Of a stretch of 64,000 bases of DNA, positions 1 to 14,600 are shown piece after piece. The position numbers were made by a program, and so were the translations under genes. Position 1 is the first letter of the stretch. Each line of letters opens with the position of its first letter. Origin of the DNA: Misgurnus anguillicaudatus. Lineage: Eukaryota > Chordata > Actinopteri > Cypriniformes > Cobitidae. The notes below the pieces were generated by a model. The model saw nothing but the letters and a program-made list of their open reading frames with translations. It did not search any database and was not told the origin of the DNA. The stretch spans positions 992,001 through 1,056,000 of the forward strand of contig NC_073343.2 of assembly GCF_027580225.2 (NCBI RefSeq), in the 5' to 3' direction.

Positions 1-2691
1 AGTGACCACAGTAAGGAGATCAAAGTTGGTACCATGGAGAAGGAACAGACGGGGTGGTATGGAACCATCTACAATGGAATCGCGGACATTTACAGTAAAG
101 AGCGATCTGAAAGTGATGAGGATGATAAAGATGAAGAAAGTCCTGATTTGGCTCCAAACAAAGACTCTGAATCAAGCTCACAGTCCATATTTTCAGTCAA
201 TGGCTTGTCGTCTGTACTTGATAACGTTAAGTTTCCCTTCAAGTCAGACACTGTAGAAAAGAGTGACAAGGAAGGAGATAATGAACCTACAACAATAGAA
301 GAAGATACAGGTAAGAAAGAATTAGATGAGCAACAGAACTCAACCATAATAGATGCTGATGTGATTAGTGAAACTCAGACAGAGACTGATAAAACAATGA
401 CTTTAAAAGACAGTGCAGCATCTGATGTTATTGTAAAAGTAGATGATTCATCTCAAGAATCTAGTAACCAAAATGATGACGCACCTGAGAGCACAGCTTC
501 AGAAATCCCAGAAATAAAGTCCGCAGGTAATGTAATTCAAAGTGAAAACAATACTGACATTTTAGATAAAGATAGACATCTTCAAAGTGAGCAGACAAAG
601 ACAGCGGATAAGGTAGATTCTGGTACGAAAGACATTAATGAACAAAACATAACCCTAATGGGTTTAAATCATGAAACACAAGAACGGCCTTATGAAGAAA
701 TGACATTAAAAGACACCGATGCCAGAGAAATAAATGATGACGGAGACTCCTCTCAAGAATTTAACATCCAACATGATGATACACAAGACGGCGTAGATTT
801 AAAAGTCTCTGAAATGAAGTCAGACGATCATTTAACTGAAGATGTCATACCAAGCGAAAAAACTAATTCAAAGGGAGACGTTTTAGAGGAGTTAAAACAA
901 AGTCTGTCTGATCAAGACAATGCTTCAGACACTTTAAAGCAGAATGAAAATAACACTTCCATTAGCACAAACACACTGACCCAGATGATATTCACACATC
1001 TGAACCACCAGTCCTTCAGACAGGAAATGAATTAGATGATAAAGAAAAACAACAGTCAGACGCTGACTCCAACAGTGAGACTATCACAACAATTCAAAGC
1101 AAAACTTCAGAGTCTAAAACAATTGTGGACATCTTAGCGGAGCATAACGATGATCAAATTTTAGCTGGCAAGGACACAGGCACAAAGATAAAGGAAGATA
1201 GTTTAGGTATACTTGATGTTACAGAAGTAAATGAGATGCCATCCATTGTGGACAATTTAGCAGAACATAATGATAATCAAATATTAGCTGACAAGGACAC
1301 AGGCACAAATATAAAGGAAGATAGTTTAGGTATACTTGATGTTACAGAAGTAAATGAGATGCCATCCATTGTGGACAATTTAGCAGAACATAATGATAAT
1401 CAAATATTAGCTGATAAGGACACAGGCACAAAGATGAAGGAAGATGGTTTAGACATACTTAATGTTACAGAAGTAAATGGGATGGCATCAGATGATGCAT
1501 CTGAAGATATCGTGAAAAATGAGGAAATGCTTAAAACAGCAACAGAAAGCAATGAAAATAAATGCATGATTTCTCCCGATGAAGATGAAAATGGATATTC
1601 CCACAGCACCACCCAAACAGATGCATTGGATGTAACAAGTGAGGAAAATATACACTCAGACCTTTCAGATCTATCAATTGTAGATCAAAAGACGGAAAAC
1701 ACAAGTGGACCACATGATGGATTATTTGAGGGAGATAAGACTGATGTTAGTATTAGTGATGCTATATCAACAGTGGAAAGCCAAACAAATTCAGAAGTTG
1801 GACGTTCAGATGAGGTCATGGAAGAGCAAAAGGAACCCGGTAATTTTTTCACATCTACAGAGAATGATCTTGAAAGAAAAGAATTAAACACAAATGTCTC
1901 CTCCAAAACTGAGTCTGAACTTGATGCATCCATGCAAAATGACACAAAAATACAAAATGAACATTTGGCACAGGAAGCATCTACAAAACGTGGGCTAGAT
2001 GACGAATATTCTCATGTTGATCATCTAAATATACAGAATTCAGTTAATAAAGCTAACACTGCAGAGGATCCCGATGACCACACTTCTTCTAGCGAAACAA
2101 AATTAACTATCGATGAATTTGTAGAAAATGACCCAAAGTCAATTCAGAGCACTGGACAGAAAGAAACTACTGGTATAGAGACTGATAATGAGGATCTTCA
2201 AACCAACATTGAAAGTGTCACAGGTGCCATCCAAGATCAAGCTCATGACCTTGAGATGATGGAGTCAGAAGGTGGTAAGGAGTTATCTGAACGTTCTCAC
2301 GCTCTAGACAAAGACACTTTGGTTTCTTTTGCAGAGATTAAACAGGCACAAAATCCCTCTAAAGCATTTCCTAACCTATATTCTCATCTGAGCGAACAGA
2401 ATATTAAAGATCTTTTAGATATAGTCGGAGACCACAAGTTATCATGGCTGGATTCCAGAATTGGAAACGCTTCGAACACTGATACAGATGATCTTGCTGA
2501 ACTCAATGACCTTGAACAGCTATTGGAACACCAAATAAAGACAAAAAACATTCCAAATGATGGTTTTCCTGACCAGGATAACACTAATGAATATCCAGCA
2601 TTACAAAAATTGTCTATCATCTTATATGCATTAAGAGAGAAATATACTTCAGGGGAAACAAAAGTGAAAGTAGGCCTAGATGAAAGCCCAG
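1..2691 (+). CDS. mia2: mia2 large acidic luminal exon, with a frame break
   Basis: This exon encodes the Ser/Thr/Asp/Glu-rich ER-luminal part of the long MIA2 form. It is in frame 1 from the window start (GWYG motif near 49-60, like the GWFG motif of human MIA2) up to a stop at 1033-1035. From 966 onward frame 3 is open and carries the same acidic composition to the donor at 2692 (CCAG/GTACAG). So the reading frame must step back by one base somewhere in 966-1032. No splice sites fit this step. It may be a sequencing or assembly base loss, or a real lesion affecting only the long form. The exon may begin upstream of the window. No signal peptide or SH3 domain is seen here. Confidence 0.85.
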
Positions 2692-5600
2692 GTACAGATG
2701 ATGTTCACGTTTTGAAATTAACAGCATGACATCTGTAATTTTGGTGGATTCTGCATGGGAATCTTAACGTTAAAAATGTGATTAATGGGAAATGATAATG
2801 ATTAACTTTTCAGCAGTTATCCATAATATCCCATCTTTGTCCACACAGGGATCAATCAGGAGGAGTGTTCCAATGGAGCCTGTCTAAATGAGAATACACT
2901 TATCGTCAATCAAGAGACTGAAAATAATCAAATTACTGAAGATAGATCTCATATCAATGACTTTAGCCATCCCACAGATGATCCTGTGTCTGAGGATAAA
3001 TACCTTTCAAAGAATACAAATAATGAGGATCAAACGGTAGAAGATTTAAAGACTGTTAATGAGGAAACAAGAAAGCATGAGGATTGGACAGAGGTTGAAA
3101 CAAAGAAAACTACTTTCCAGTTAAACCATGGCATTGGCACAGAATTAATACAGAATGGTAAGGGTTTATTTTTTTGAACTTGAAATTAAGGCAATTAACG
3201 GCTTCCTGTTGTTATTGTAGCCCTGTATGATAAATCTTTGAATAATATCCTGACTGTTGTTTAGATATTTAATGTAAATGGACATATCCAAGTCTAAAGC
3301 CATGCAATTACGTGTGCAATTTTAGTAACAATGCATGACTTTGGCACATAAAACTGTCTTTTTGACATTAATTGTTTTGTTTGGTCTTCTTTGACAGGTG
3401 CTAAGCAATTTTATCAGCTGGCTGTTTTTGTTGGTGAAGTCACAATTAATGAACTTTCATCTGTAGTACGCAAGGTGAGACTTGGCATACATCAAGTGTA
3501 GTACAAGGGCCTTGGTTCAAGTAATGAGAATTTCAATTAAATGAGACATTTCACAAGACTTTAAATGCAAATGAGCTGATCTCTGCATTAAATGGCAGTG
3601 CCGTGGTTGGATAGTGCAGTTTAAGGGGAGGCGTTATCTCCTTCTGACATCACAAGGGGAGCTAAATTTCAATTATTTTTCACATGCTTGCAGAGAATGG
3701 TTTACCAAAACTTAAAGTTGGGTTGGGTTGTTCTCTTAAACTTTACTAGGTTTTTACAAGCAATGGGGACCCAATAATAGCACTTAAACATAGAAAAAGT
3801 AAGATTTTTTAAAACTATTTTCTATATTTACATAAAATGTAATATTTTGCCTAAATTGATGCTATTTAAAAATATTTAATATCAGGCACTTAATCGTCCA
3901 TTTAAAACTATACTAATGATGACTAGGAAATCCAAGCATATTAATGCAGGCAGTCTAAATGATTAATTATGAATTCTAGTTAAGCTGCCCAACCAGTTCA
4001 GTAAGCGTATTAAAGCATATTTAACACACCCACAAGTGAAACAATTTATTTTTAAACACGTTTCATAACCTGCTCAAGACAAACATTTCCACCTCAAGTT
4101 CATTTCCTTTGCGCTGCTGTCACTTTAAAAATCAAGTGGGACGTGGTGGCGTTCTGCAATTGGTGACGTTTGGAAGAAACCATAACTCTGTAAGGGGTGT
4201 TCCTTTTGTGTTATTCTGAAATTTATTAAAGAAAATATAATTTTTAAGTACTAATTCAAACTAAATAAATACATTCAATTATTTAATTATTTTAAAAGTG
4301 AATATTACAATATTTGATTTAATTTAAAAACAGCAACAATAAAATCAACTATGAATCCCCCTAAACCACGAGAGTGCGCTGATCCTCTCAGCGCAGTGCG
4401 CACTGGCAGTGAGAGTGGAGCTAGTATCCGGCACCATGGCATAACAACAGACAAATCAACAGATTAAAGGAAAAAAGTCGCCGAATTTGACTAAAACCAT
4501 GGCAGATGAGTTCAAGGCCGAGTCGCTCGTTACGGAAGCGACTGACATGAAAGGAGCAGCAACGATTTATTACACGCTCGCCGTAGAGAAGATTAAAGAT
4601 GTATGGGGCAGTGTGTATGATGAAACGGTGTTGATATTATGTGTGTGTGGCAGCTGTCAAATGATGAAACATTATTATTTCGTGTCAGTCAAACTTGTTT
4701 TAGTTTAGTTTATTGTTTACTTGTTTTTGATTAGATGTTTAATAACATTGGTACTTTGTATGTACCAGCATATGGCTGGTTAGCATTGGTGCATCAGGTA
4801 CATGTTGCTCCAAAGATTATAACGTTAGTAAGGTTGCTTTGACGTTTTTGCTGTGTGTAGCATTAAACTGATTGATTTGTGTGTTTGTTTATGACTTTAG
4901 CTGTCCTTACTGTCTTTATTTACAATTTATTTATGTCTGCTTAGCATTAGTGTAGGTGTATATTGCCTTTATTAATTTTATCGTGTACGTATCTGGTTGT
5001 TTGTGTGACTGTGTGAACAACAAATAATGGCATGTATTTGTCTGTTCATGAATGTAAATATGTGGATAACATAACAAAACATCTGTTTGAATCTGAATGT
5101 GAAAGAATTCATCTCATATTGATGATTTGAAACATTGGTATAATTTTTCATTATGTGTTTTAGGTTGTATCATCACTTCCTGATGACATCCGGCCTGGTC
5201 CTGACTTATATGGACTTCCATGGGAAGCTGTGGTTTTCACTGGCTTTTTTGGTTTATGCACATTGCTTTTATTCAGCTGCAGGTTTATCCATTCTGTAAG
5301 CCATCCATATCTGCCCAGTACATACAAATTATTCATGCATTACCACTTCATCAAACTAGTAACATCTACAAGTATTGATAATGTTTGTCTGTTTTGTTTC
5401 ACAGATCAAAAGCAGACTTTATGCAAGTGAGTATGTTTTATTAAGTCATCATAAAATCAGAAATAACAATTGTTATATTTTTTGTGAAATACTGCTATTG
5501 TAAATGATTAATATGTGCGCAACAATATTGTTTTTTAATTCATCTGCCCTCATAATCTTTACTTAATATCTGTAACCTCACCTCCCCCTCGAAATTACAT

Positions 5601-8600
5601 TTCTGTATGACATATGGCTTGGTGCGATGGTGGGACTATTGATTGTTTATTAGCCAGGCTTCCAACCTCCAATGATCTACTCAATTCCCAAAGGACTAAA
5701 AGGATTAGTCCATTTTCTTAAAAAAATAAAATCCAGACCATTTATTCACCACCATGTCATCCAAAATGCCGATTTCTTTCTTCGCTCAGTCAAGAAGAAA
5801 CCACGTCCCTTGAGGAAAACATTCCAGGATTTTTCTCATCTTAATGGACCCCAACACTTAACATTTTGCATTTTCAAAGGACTCCAAACGATCTCAAACG
5901 AGGCATAAGGGTCTTATCTAGCGAAACGATTGTCATTTTTGGCACGAAAACTAAAAAATATGCACTTTTAAACCATAACTTGTCGTCTTCCTCCTGTTGT
6001 GTGACACGCCAGCGCGACCTCATGCAAAACCTCATCACGTCAAGAGGTCACGGATGACGTATGCGAAACTACGCTCCAGTGTTTACAAGTGTGAACAAAG
6101 AAGACCGTTCCGACGTTGTTGTATGTGGAATGATACTAATTAATGTCTTTCTGTCAGTTTATTGTTTAAAATGGTCTGCAAAAGTGCGTTTCATATATGT
6201 AACACGTGACCTTTCCACGTCATTACACAATTACGTGAGGTCGTGCTGGCTCGCCACACAGCCAGAGGAAGAAGAAAAGTTGTAGTGTAAAAGAGCAAAT
6301 TTTTTTTTTCTTGCTAAAATTGACAATCGTTTCGCTTGATAAGCTCCTTATTCCTCCTTTGAGATCGTTTAGAGTCCTTTGAAAATGCAAAGTGTTAAGT
6401 GTTGGGGTCCGTTATAGTCCATTAAAATAAGAAAAATCCTGGAATGTTTTCCTCAAAAAACATAATTTCTTCTCGACTGAACAAAGAAATACATCAACAT
6501 TTTGGATGACATGGTGGTTAGTAAATTATCTGGATTTTTTTTTAAGAAAATGAACTAATCCTTTAATCAGGTCCCGCCCTACATTTCCTAAAACAACTCA
6601 AAGCAGTACTATCGTTTTGCTCTCGCGAGATGTAATATGGGGCGTACACACCAAACGCAAATTCAACGATTTTCACTAGTAAATTACATATAACTTCAAT
6701 GCAAAGATGCAAACTCGCGTGTGCCGATGCGAATGCCATGAACCAGCCTGCACAATTGCCACGAAAACACGCGCTACTAACCTCAAATGCGTCTTCGCAC
6801 AAGTTGAAAATATTTAACTCTAGTGAAAAATTTGCATAGCACGAAGGTAAATCCCATAAGTAATCTAGAGCGAGGAATGGCATGCATAATGCAGCATTAT
6901 GGGGCGTACACACCAAACGCGGAGCGTGTATTTGCATCGCGTTACTACCACAATATTACTCGCTCGATTTAACGTTGGGGCAGGCGAATTTTTGCTCAAT
7001 TAGAATTTTTCAATTTGTCTTTGCATTAACTTTATTTGTAATCTACTCTTGCAAATCGTTGAATTCGCATTTGGTGTGTATTTCCCATTTGCCAATCGAT
7101 CTGCGCAGTGCAATATGCAGACGTATATGCAGAAGCCAATCTGTTGGCTTACGATATAACATAACGGTTATAAAACTTTATTTCACTGCATCATCTATGC
7201 GCATGATTTTTGAGTGCCAAGTTAGACTGATTTCCAATCGGCGATGAAAAGGACACATCGTGCCTTTATCGGTGTTAATGACATTAATGATAGATTATGT
7301 GATCAGTCATTTGCTCTGAACTGTTATTTACTGTTTTAACTGATTCATACTGTTCTTGGGTTGGTTTTTAGGTAAAGAGAAACAAATGGCACAGAAAGTT
7401 GCAGAACTGTTGGATGAAAAGTGCAAAGTGCTGGAGACGTTCAGTGAGGTCAAACAAAAGGTGACAGTGTTATATTTACTAGTTACTTAATACATGTCAA
7501 TGCTCATGTAATGAACTCTCCTATAACAATACTGTCTGTCTGCTTTAACAGTATGAGAAACTGGAGTCCACACTTCAGAACAGCGGCATATCTGCTCGAT
7601 CTGCAGAAAAGGGAGATTTAGAGGTAACAACTTGCTTTGTGTAGATTTCCAAATGATTTTCACGAAATATTTAATTGAAGCAGATTTGAAACAATATGTA
7701 TTTTGAAATATTTTTATTAAAAAATTACGCAAGGGATCACTAATAAATGAAAACGTGTCTAGTTGTCCCTAAATAAATATTTAATTACAACTGGTTAATA
7801 TGGTTATTACATTTAGTTTTTAGAGAATGTATAACACATTTATGTTTAAACCCAATTCTCACCTATGTGTTACTTTGCCCCCTCTTTCTTGGCACTATCC
7901 AATCACACTTTATTTAGAGTTGGCATCACAAAAGCTTGAGCAGTCAAACTCCCAAATGAAAAAGGAAATTGAACGGCTAGAGGAGGAACTGTCCCAAGAA
8001 AACAAAGCAAGAAAACAGCAAGAAGATCAGGTATTGTTGTGATATTGTCCTTTATAGACTCCATGACAGTAACAACACACTAAAATTTAAGGGAACCTAT
8101 TAATATTCATCATATATTGCACCTTAAGTGCTTTTTGAAAAACATGTCTACCAAACACATAAATGTTTATGAATTCTGACGTGTTTAGCTGGGTTCTGAA
8201 CTCTTAAAGGGTACCTCAGCTCCTTGTATGCTTTAATACTTTATATTTGCCTTCTACTACTAAAATACACCTATTTTTATCTCTTCAAAAAATTGCAACA
8301 CGTAATACTCATTTTAACCTATGGAGGCCGCCATTGTGTTTCATACATAGTGCACTCGGGGTCGATGACATGTAATGTTTGTCACAAAATATTACAGTTT
8401 CCTATAGTATTTATTATAGTATCTACTATAGTTTTTAATGTTAGGATGTTTACATTCCCACCTTCTTACATCTCAGATCGTCTTTATTTTGATCGTCTTT
8501 TATTTGTATGTTTTCTGTACTATTCATCATTTATGTTACTCTCCGGTTCGAATCGAAATGGCAGAACAGAAAACTATGGCTGTTCTTGTGTTGTTAATGT

Positions 8601-11600
8601 CAAGCAGGTGTTTAGACCACTTACCGTCACCTACTGTCTCCTGTTTCACATCATTTTACAATCTACTGATTGTAGACTTGTTACCATGTTTACTTCACTG
8701 TAACGTTAATAGAACTGGTTTCGATTGCAACCATTTGAGGTCATGTATTGTGACGTAAATAGCATGGCGGCCTCCTGGTGAAAATATTTTTTAAAAGTTT
8801 ATTAAAACTATGACATCTGTACTGTTTTTAATTTCATTCAGCCAATCACCATACGCTTGTTTATATCCCTTTACTGTAAGTCCATTTATCTAAATAACAA
8901 ACTGAATTTCTACCTCTTGTCATCCAGCTTGCTGAGCTCGAGCAGATTTTAAGGAATTTGGAAGAAGAAGCCAAAGAGCGAAAGTCCCAGTTAGAACAGG
9001 TATGAATTATGTATAAGATTCACATGTTGCAGTCAAGCCAAAGCAAACGTGCTACATGATGATACGTTTCATTTTATTTGCATTGTAGGACAACACGACT
9101 CTCAAGATTTATGCGATCAACACAGAGCGACTGCAGAAGAACCTGCAGGCAGCCAAAGAGGAGCAAGCTATGCTGCTGGAGAGTAAAGGCCAGGTGAGAT
9201 CATAATGATGCAAGAAAAAGTTTTTAAAATAATTATTTCACCTTTAAAATCTGATGGGACCAAATTTATACCAAGTATATACACACAGTTGTAATTGCAC
9301 ATTGTTTGAATATAAAATTATTAAATTGCATGATCAGCTGTTGTATTGCTTGGGACCATATGTCTAACAGTGTAATGGTTGTAAAGAAACTATGTGTGCG
9401 CTATCTGTGACTGCATGTGTCATCTTTACCCGTACAGCTGGTTCAGGAGGCAGAAGGCTGGACCGAACGTCTCGTTGAGTTAGAGGAGGAGATGAAGCTG
9501 TGTGAAAGTTCTCATGCTGGCATGATGGAGGACTGTGCTAACAAAGACGAACGTATCAAGGTAACAACTCATCAATACCGGCAACCAACCTGACAGAAGT
9601 GTATTATTTATCTGATTATTTCTTTTCTTCCTGTTTCAGTCTCTGACAGAATGCCTTTTGAAGATGAGAGACTGGGATTCTGAAGACGAGACCAGCAGTA
9701 ACAATACAGCCGCAACTGAAAATGGAGACAGTTCAGGTTTAAACGCCTTTTTTTTTTCAGTTAAAGGCGGGTGCACGATTTTTGTGAAACGCTTTGTAAA
9801 AGGGAATCAGGCTGAGTATCAATAAACACTTGTAGCCAATTAGCAGAAAGGGGCATGTCCACCAACCAACATCGTTGCCTGGGTTGCTTATGTGTGGGGC
9901 GGGTCAATCAAAAGAAGGTCCAGATTCTATTGGGGTAGGGGCGTGTTTATTTAGGTAGGTGATTTCACATGTCAACATTGGCTTTCAGAGATTGTGCACC
10001 CAGCCTTTAAATGTTCTCTGCTTTTCAGGAGGCGTTCTGTGCTAGTCAAATCATGAATTTTCTTTTTTTTTTGCAGATTTCCATCAAAAGCAAAAAGTAC
10101 AGAAACTTATTGAAGCGGCCAAGGTATTCTTACACTTTATATGAGTTATGGGTGTTCCTAAAATCTTGCTACTTCTCTTCATAGACAGCATATATTAAAG
10201 AATTACTCAACTTTCATAAAATATTCTGATAATTTACTCATCCAAGATGTTTAGGTCTGTCTTTGTTCAGCCATGTGACACGCCAGCGTGACCGTACGTA
10301 TCTCGTTATCACGTCAAAAGATCACGAGTTACGTCTGTGAAACGCACACTTGCAAACCATTTTAAACAATAAACTGACATCAATTTGTATCATTCCACAT
10401 ACGGGTCGTCTTTGTTCCCACTTGTAAACACTGGTGCGGATGTCATGCATGACCTATCGACGTGATTATGTTATACCTTATCGTGGGTTCACACCAGCCG
10501 CGTTTGAGGCGTCAAAATCGCGTCTACCGCGTCAAGTTTGCCGCTTGAACATTTTGAGTTTACTCGCTTCATCCACACGTGAAATTCTAGTCATTGAGAC
10601 ATTCACGCGGAAATTCACGTCATGGGAGGGGCTTTTGCGACTCCACTCGCTTTCTGTAATCACGTCACTACTAGAGCAAGCTCCTGATTGGTTAACGCGG
10701 CACGTTTTTCCGCCAAAGTTCAAATTCCGCGGCAACGCTCAATTCGCCCTATTCGCGCAAACTAGACGCGCGAATGAGGCAGAATCGCGTCTACCGCGAT
10801 GTACTAAACGCCTCATTTGCGCTGCGAGACCTCCAGACGCACGTCAACGCATCTTCACATTGACTTAACATTAATATCACTCGCACTTGACGCCTCTACC
10901 GCGACTGATCTGAACGCAGCATAAGGCTTTCGCATCACAAGGCACAAGTTTTTTTTTGTGTGTGTGTGAAATTCACAATCATTTTGCTAGATAAGACCCT
11001 TATGCCTCGGTTGGGATCGTTTAGAGCCCTTTGAAGCTAAATTAAAACTGCAAACCGTTGAGGTCCACCATTTGGAGAAAAGTCCTCAAATGTTTTCCTC
11101 AAAACTTAATTTTTTTTCTCGACTGAACAAAGAAAGACATAAACATATTGGATGACATGGGGGTGAGTAAATTATCAGAATTTTTTTATGAAAGTGAAAT
11201 ATTCCTTTTAGCTGTCTGGGTAGGCAGTTACTTGGTTTTGAGCCACAGCTTTCAGTTTAAGATTTAATGAGTAATGTTTACAAAATACTATCAATCGTTA
11301 TGCTATTAATAAAAAATGTATAAGTGAAATCTTCTCTCTATTACAGATAAGTGCAGATTTAAAGTCCATGGAGGAAGAAAAGAACAGAGTGTTCGCCAAA
11401 CTCACAGATGAGATTAAAGCCAAAGAAGATCTCCAAGGTAGACAGATTTGACTAAACTATAGGAGATGATGTGAATTTGTTAAATGCTTAATTTCATTAA
11501 ACATCAGTACAATGTTTTAAGCATGTTCAAAATAAGTATTTAAAATTTGCATGATATATTCTTTAAAAAATTAAGGAGCTGATTTGTCAAACATGGAGAT

Positions 11601-14600
11601 GTCTTGCTTAAAGATGCTTTTCAAGGGTTTTCTTAGGCTACGTTTACATGACAACCAAGTAGAATTTTTCCTTTGCGTTTTTTTGAAAAAATTCACGTAC
11701 ACACTGTCAAAAACATCTGCATATACACGGATCCACAAAAACGACAAAAAAGCTGTTTTACACAAGCCAGGCCTGTAGATGGCGATGTTACTTTGTAAAG
11801 AAACATTGCCCACCTGTGCACATACACATTCTTCTACAGAGCCATAAAAACAAACAATAAAGACAGCAAAAGCATTAAGCAGTTTTGTTTAGACAGGCGA
11901 TGAGGTAGGTTTAGTGACCCTGGATGATAAGGTGTTTAAATGCAGCTAGAAACGCCAACTCGGGACGCTTACCAGTGTTTTTTCAGCTAAGCACTTTGTT
12001 TGCTATGACTACAACGCATAAACCCTTTGGTGTACACACCCCCCGAAGTGCCAAAGATGTGTAAACGTTGTTGTATTTCGAGGAGGACAAACACAGTCCT
12101 GAAGGCCTTCATTGCTGTTTTGGTTATACTTTGGCATGCCTATAGACTGAAAAATATTGTTGTGTAACTGTCCACTTGGTTTTTAATTGACTCAGAGGGC
12201 ATCACAGAACTGGAGGAAAATAAGAAAGTGTTAAAGTCAGAGAGTGACAAATTCTCCAGCGAAAGCCAGAAACTCCAGCAGAAACTACAGATCATGACAG
12301 AGATGTACCAGGAGAACGAACTTAAACTTCACAGGTAGAAGACAGCTTCTCTTTTTACTTTATATGCTTTATATGCTAAATGAAATGGGCTAATGTGCTT
12401 GTAACCCTTTGTTTTTTAGAATGTTGACGGTGGAGGAGAAGGAACGCTTACACAAAGAAGAGAAGCTCAACAAAGCAGACAAAAAGATTAATCTCGCTGC
12501 CGAGGAGCTCATCACTTACAGGTAAGAGCAGATTGTGCAGCAAATGCAAGGAAATTCACCATTTGTAACATGTCATTGCAACAAAGGAAGCACCCTATAT
12601 GATGGACAGGAAGTGTGATGTGAGAGGAACGTTCAAAACAGGAAGTTTACATTTGATGTTCTTTCACTGTGTTTACACAGGCAACGAGCCAAAGACCTGG
12701 AGGATGAGCTGGAAAGGACTTCACAGGCTTACAAGAATCAAGTGAGACAACTCTCATACTGTTGTTCAAACCTGGAGTAACAATAAGAGCTTGCTTAGAA
12801 TGCTTTGAATTTGATAAAAAAAAAAAATTCTCCACATTTTGCATCCCAGAATTTTTTGTGTAGTTCATTTAAAGGCGGGGTGCATGATTTAAAAAAAAAA
12901 CACTTTGGAAAAGGGAGTCGGGCCGAGTACCAAAACACACTTGTAGCCAATCAGCAGTTAGGGGCGTGTCTACTAATCGACATCGTTGCCTGGGATGCGT
13001 ATGTTTGGGGCGGGTCTATCAAAAAAAAAGCCCAGATTCTATTGGGGTAGGGGGCGTGTTTATTTAGGTGATTTCAAATGTCAACATTGGCTTTTAGAGA
13101 TCATGCACCCTGCCTTTAACATAATTTTGTATGCACAATTTTGTATTTCACATGGTGGAGCAATGTGACCCTGTCTATAAAATCCAGACTAAAGTCTCAT
13201 AATCTGATTATGAGGATCAGAGAGTCAAAGTTTGATTTTATTCACTGATTTTTAAATTTTGTTGTGGCTCAGTCAATATTAAAAATATCAAGGTTATACT
13301 TACACAGAATGTTCTTTACATTATGTAAGATGAATTTATGTAGAAAACAGTAAATCACAAAAATGATTGGATTACAAATAGACGTGACTGTCAAATATCG
13401 ACAATATGTGACACTGGACCACAAAACTTCTAGTCATCAGGGTCATTTTTATTTATTTATTGAGATTCATACATTATCTGAAAGTTGAATAAATAAGCTT
13501 TGACCATTGATGTATTGTTTGGATATGATCATATTTGGATGAAATACAACTATTTGAAAATATGGAATCTAAGGGTGCAAAAATTTGCCTTTAAAGTTGT
13601 CCAAATGAAGTACTTACCATGGGTTCACACCAGCCACGTTTGAGGCGTCAAATTCGTGTCTACCGTGTCTAGTTTGCCGCTTGAACATTTTGAGTTTACT
13701 CGCTTCATTCACACGTGAAAGACGCACGTAAAATTCTAGTTATCGAGGAATTCACGTGGAAATGCGCGTCATGGGAAGGGCTTCTGCGACTCCGCTCGCT
13801 TTCTGTAATCACGTCACTACTAGAGCAAGCTCCTGATTGGTTAACGCGGCACGTTTTTCCGTAAAAATGTTCAACTTATTCACCCCGCGCGTTTCCCGTG
13901 GCAACGCTCAATTCGCGCAAACTAGATGCACGAATGAGGCGGAATCGCGTCTATTGCGCTGATGTGCTTCTGAAGGTCTAGCGGCGCGAATGAGGCGCTA
14001 AAGGGATAGTTCACTTTAAAATGAAAATTCTGTCATCATTTATTCATCCTCATGTTGTTCTAAACTTGTATGAATTTCTTTTTTCTGATGAACACAAAAG
14101 AAGATATTTTGAGAAATGATGGTAAACACACAGCAGATAGTGACCATAGTAGGAATAAAAAAAAATGATGGAATTCAATGGGTACTGTCAACTGTGTGCG
14201 TACCATCATTTATCAAAATATTTATTTCATCATTTATCATAATACTTCCAAAATATTTTTTTTCTACTATGGAAGTCAATCGTCACTATCAGCGGTGTGT
14301 TTACCATCATTTCTCAAAATATCTTCTTTTGTGTTCATCAGAAAAAATTAATTCATACAAGTTTAGAACAACATGAGGATGACTAAATGATGACAGAATT
14401 TTCATTTTAAAGTGAACTATTCCTTTAACGCCTCATTCGCGCAGCGGGACCTTCAGATGCACATCAACGCGTCTTTACATTGACTTAACATTGAAATCAC
14501 TCGCGCTTGACGCCTCTACTGCGGCTGGTCTGAATGCAGTATTAGTAACACACATTACTAATGATAAAGTTTTTATATAGGAAATTTCCAAAATATCTTC

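Noticed and set aside
90..347. Minus-strand frame over the first mia2 exon, plus similar shadows at 1400-1945 and 2384-2620
   Set aside because: Ser-rich antisense reading of an acidic coding exon; a shadow of mia2.
2692..2729. Read-through end of the large mia2 exon to the TGA at 2727
   Set aside because: The CAG/GTACAG donor at 2691-2692 joins in frame to 2849 and continues the acidic region. The read-through stop is intronic.
6563..7247. Two opposite open frames of about 120 codons
   Set aside because: They are mirror frames of one foldback element (6638-7083) with no protein features.
8224..8703. 159-codon open frame in a mia2 intron
   Set aside because: Falls across a foldback element and intron sequence. 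Its Leu/Phe/Tyr-rich composition follows from AT-rich DNA.
10434..10868. 144-codon open frame
   Set aside because: Lies inside a CG-rich MITE with no transposase likeness. The frame is a by-product of the repeated CGCG words.
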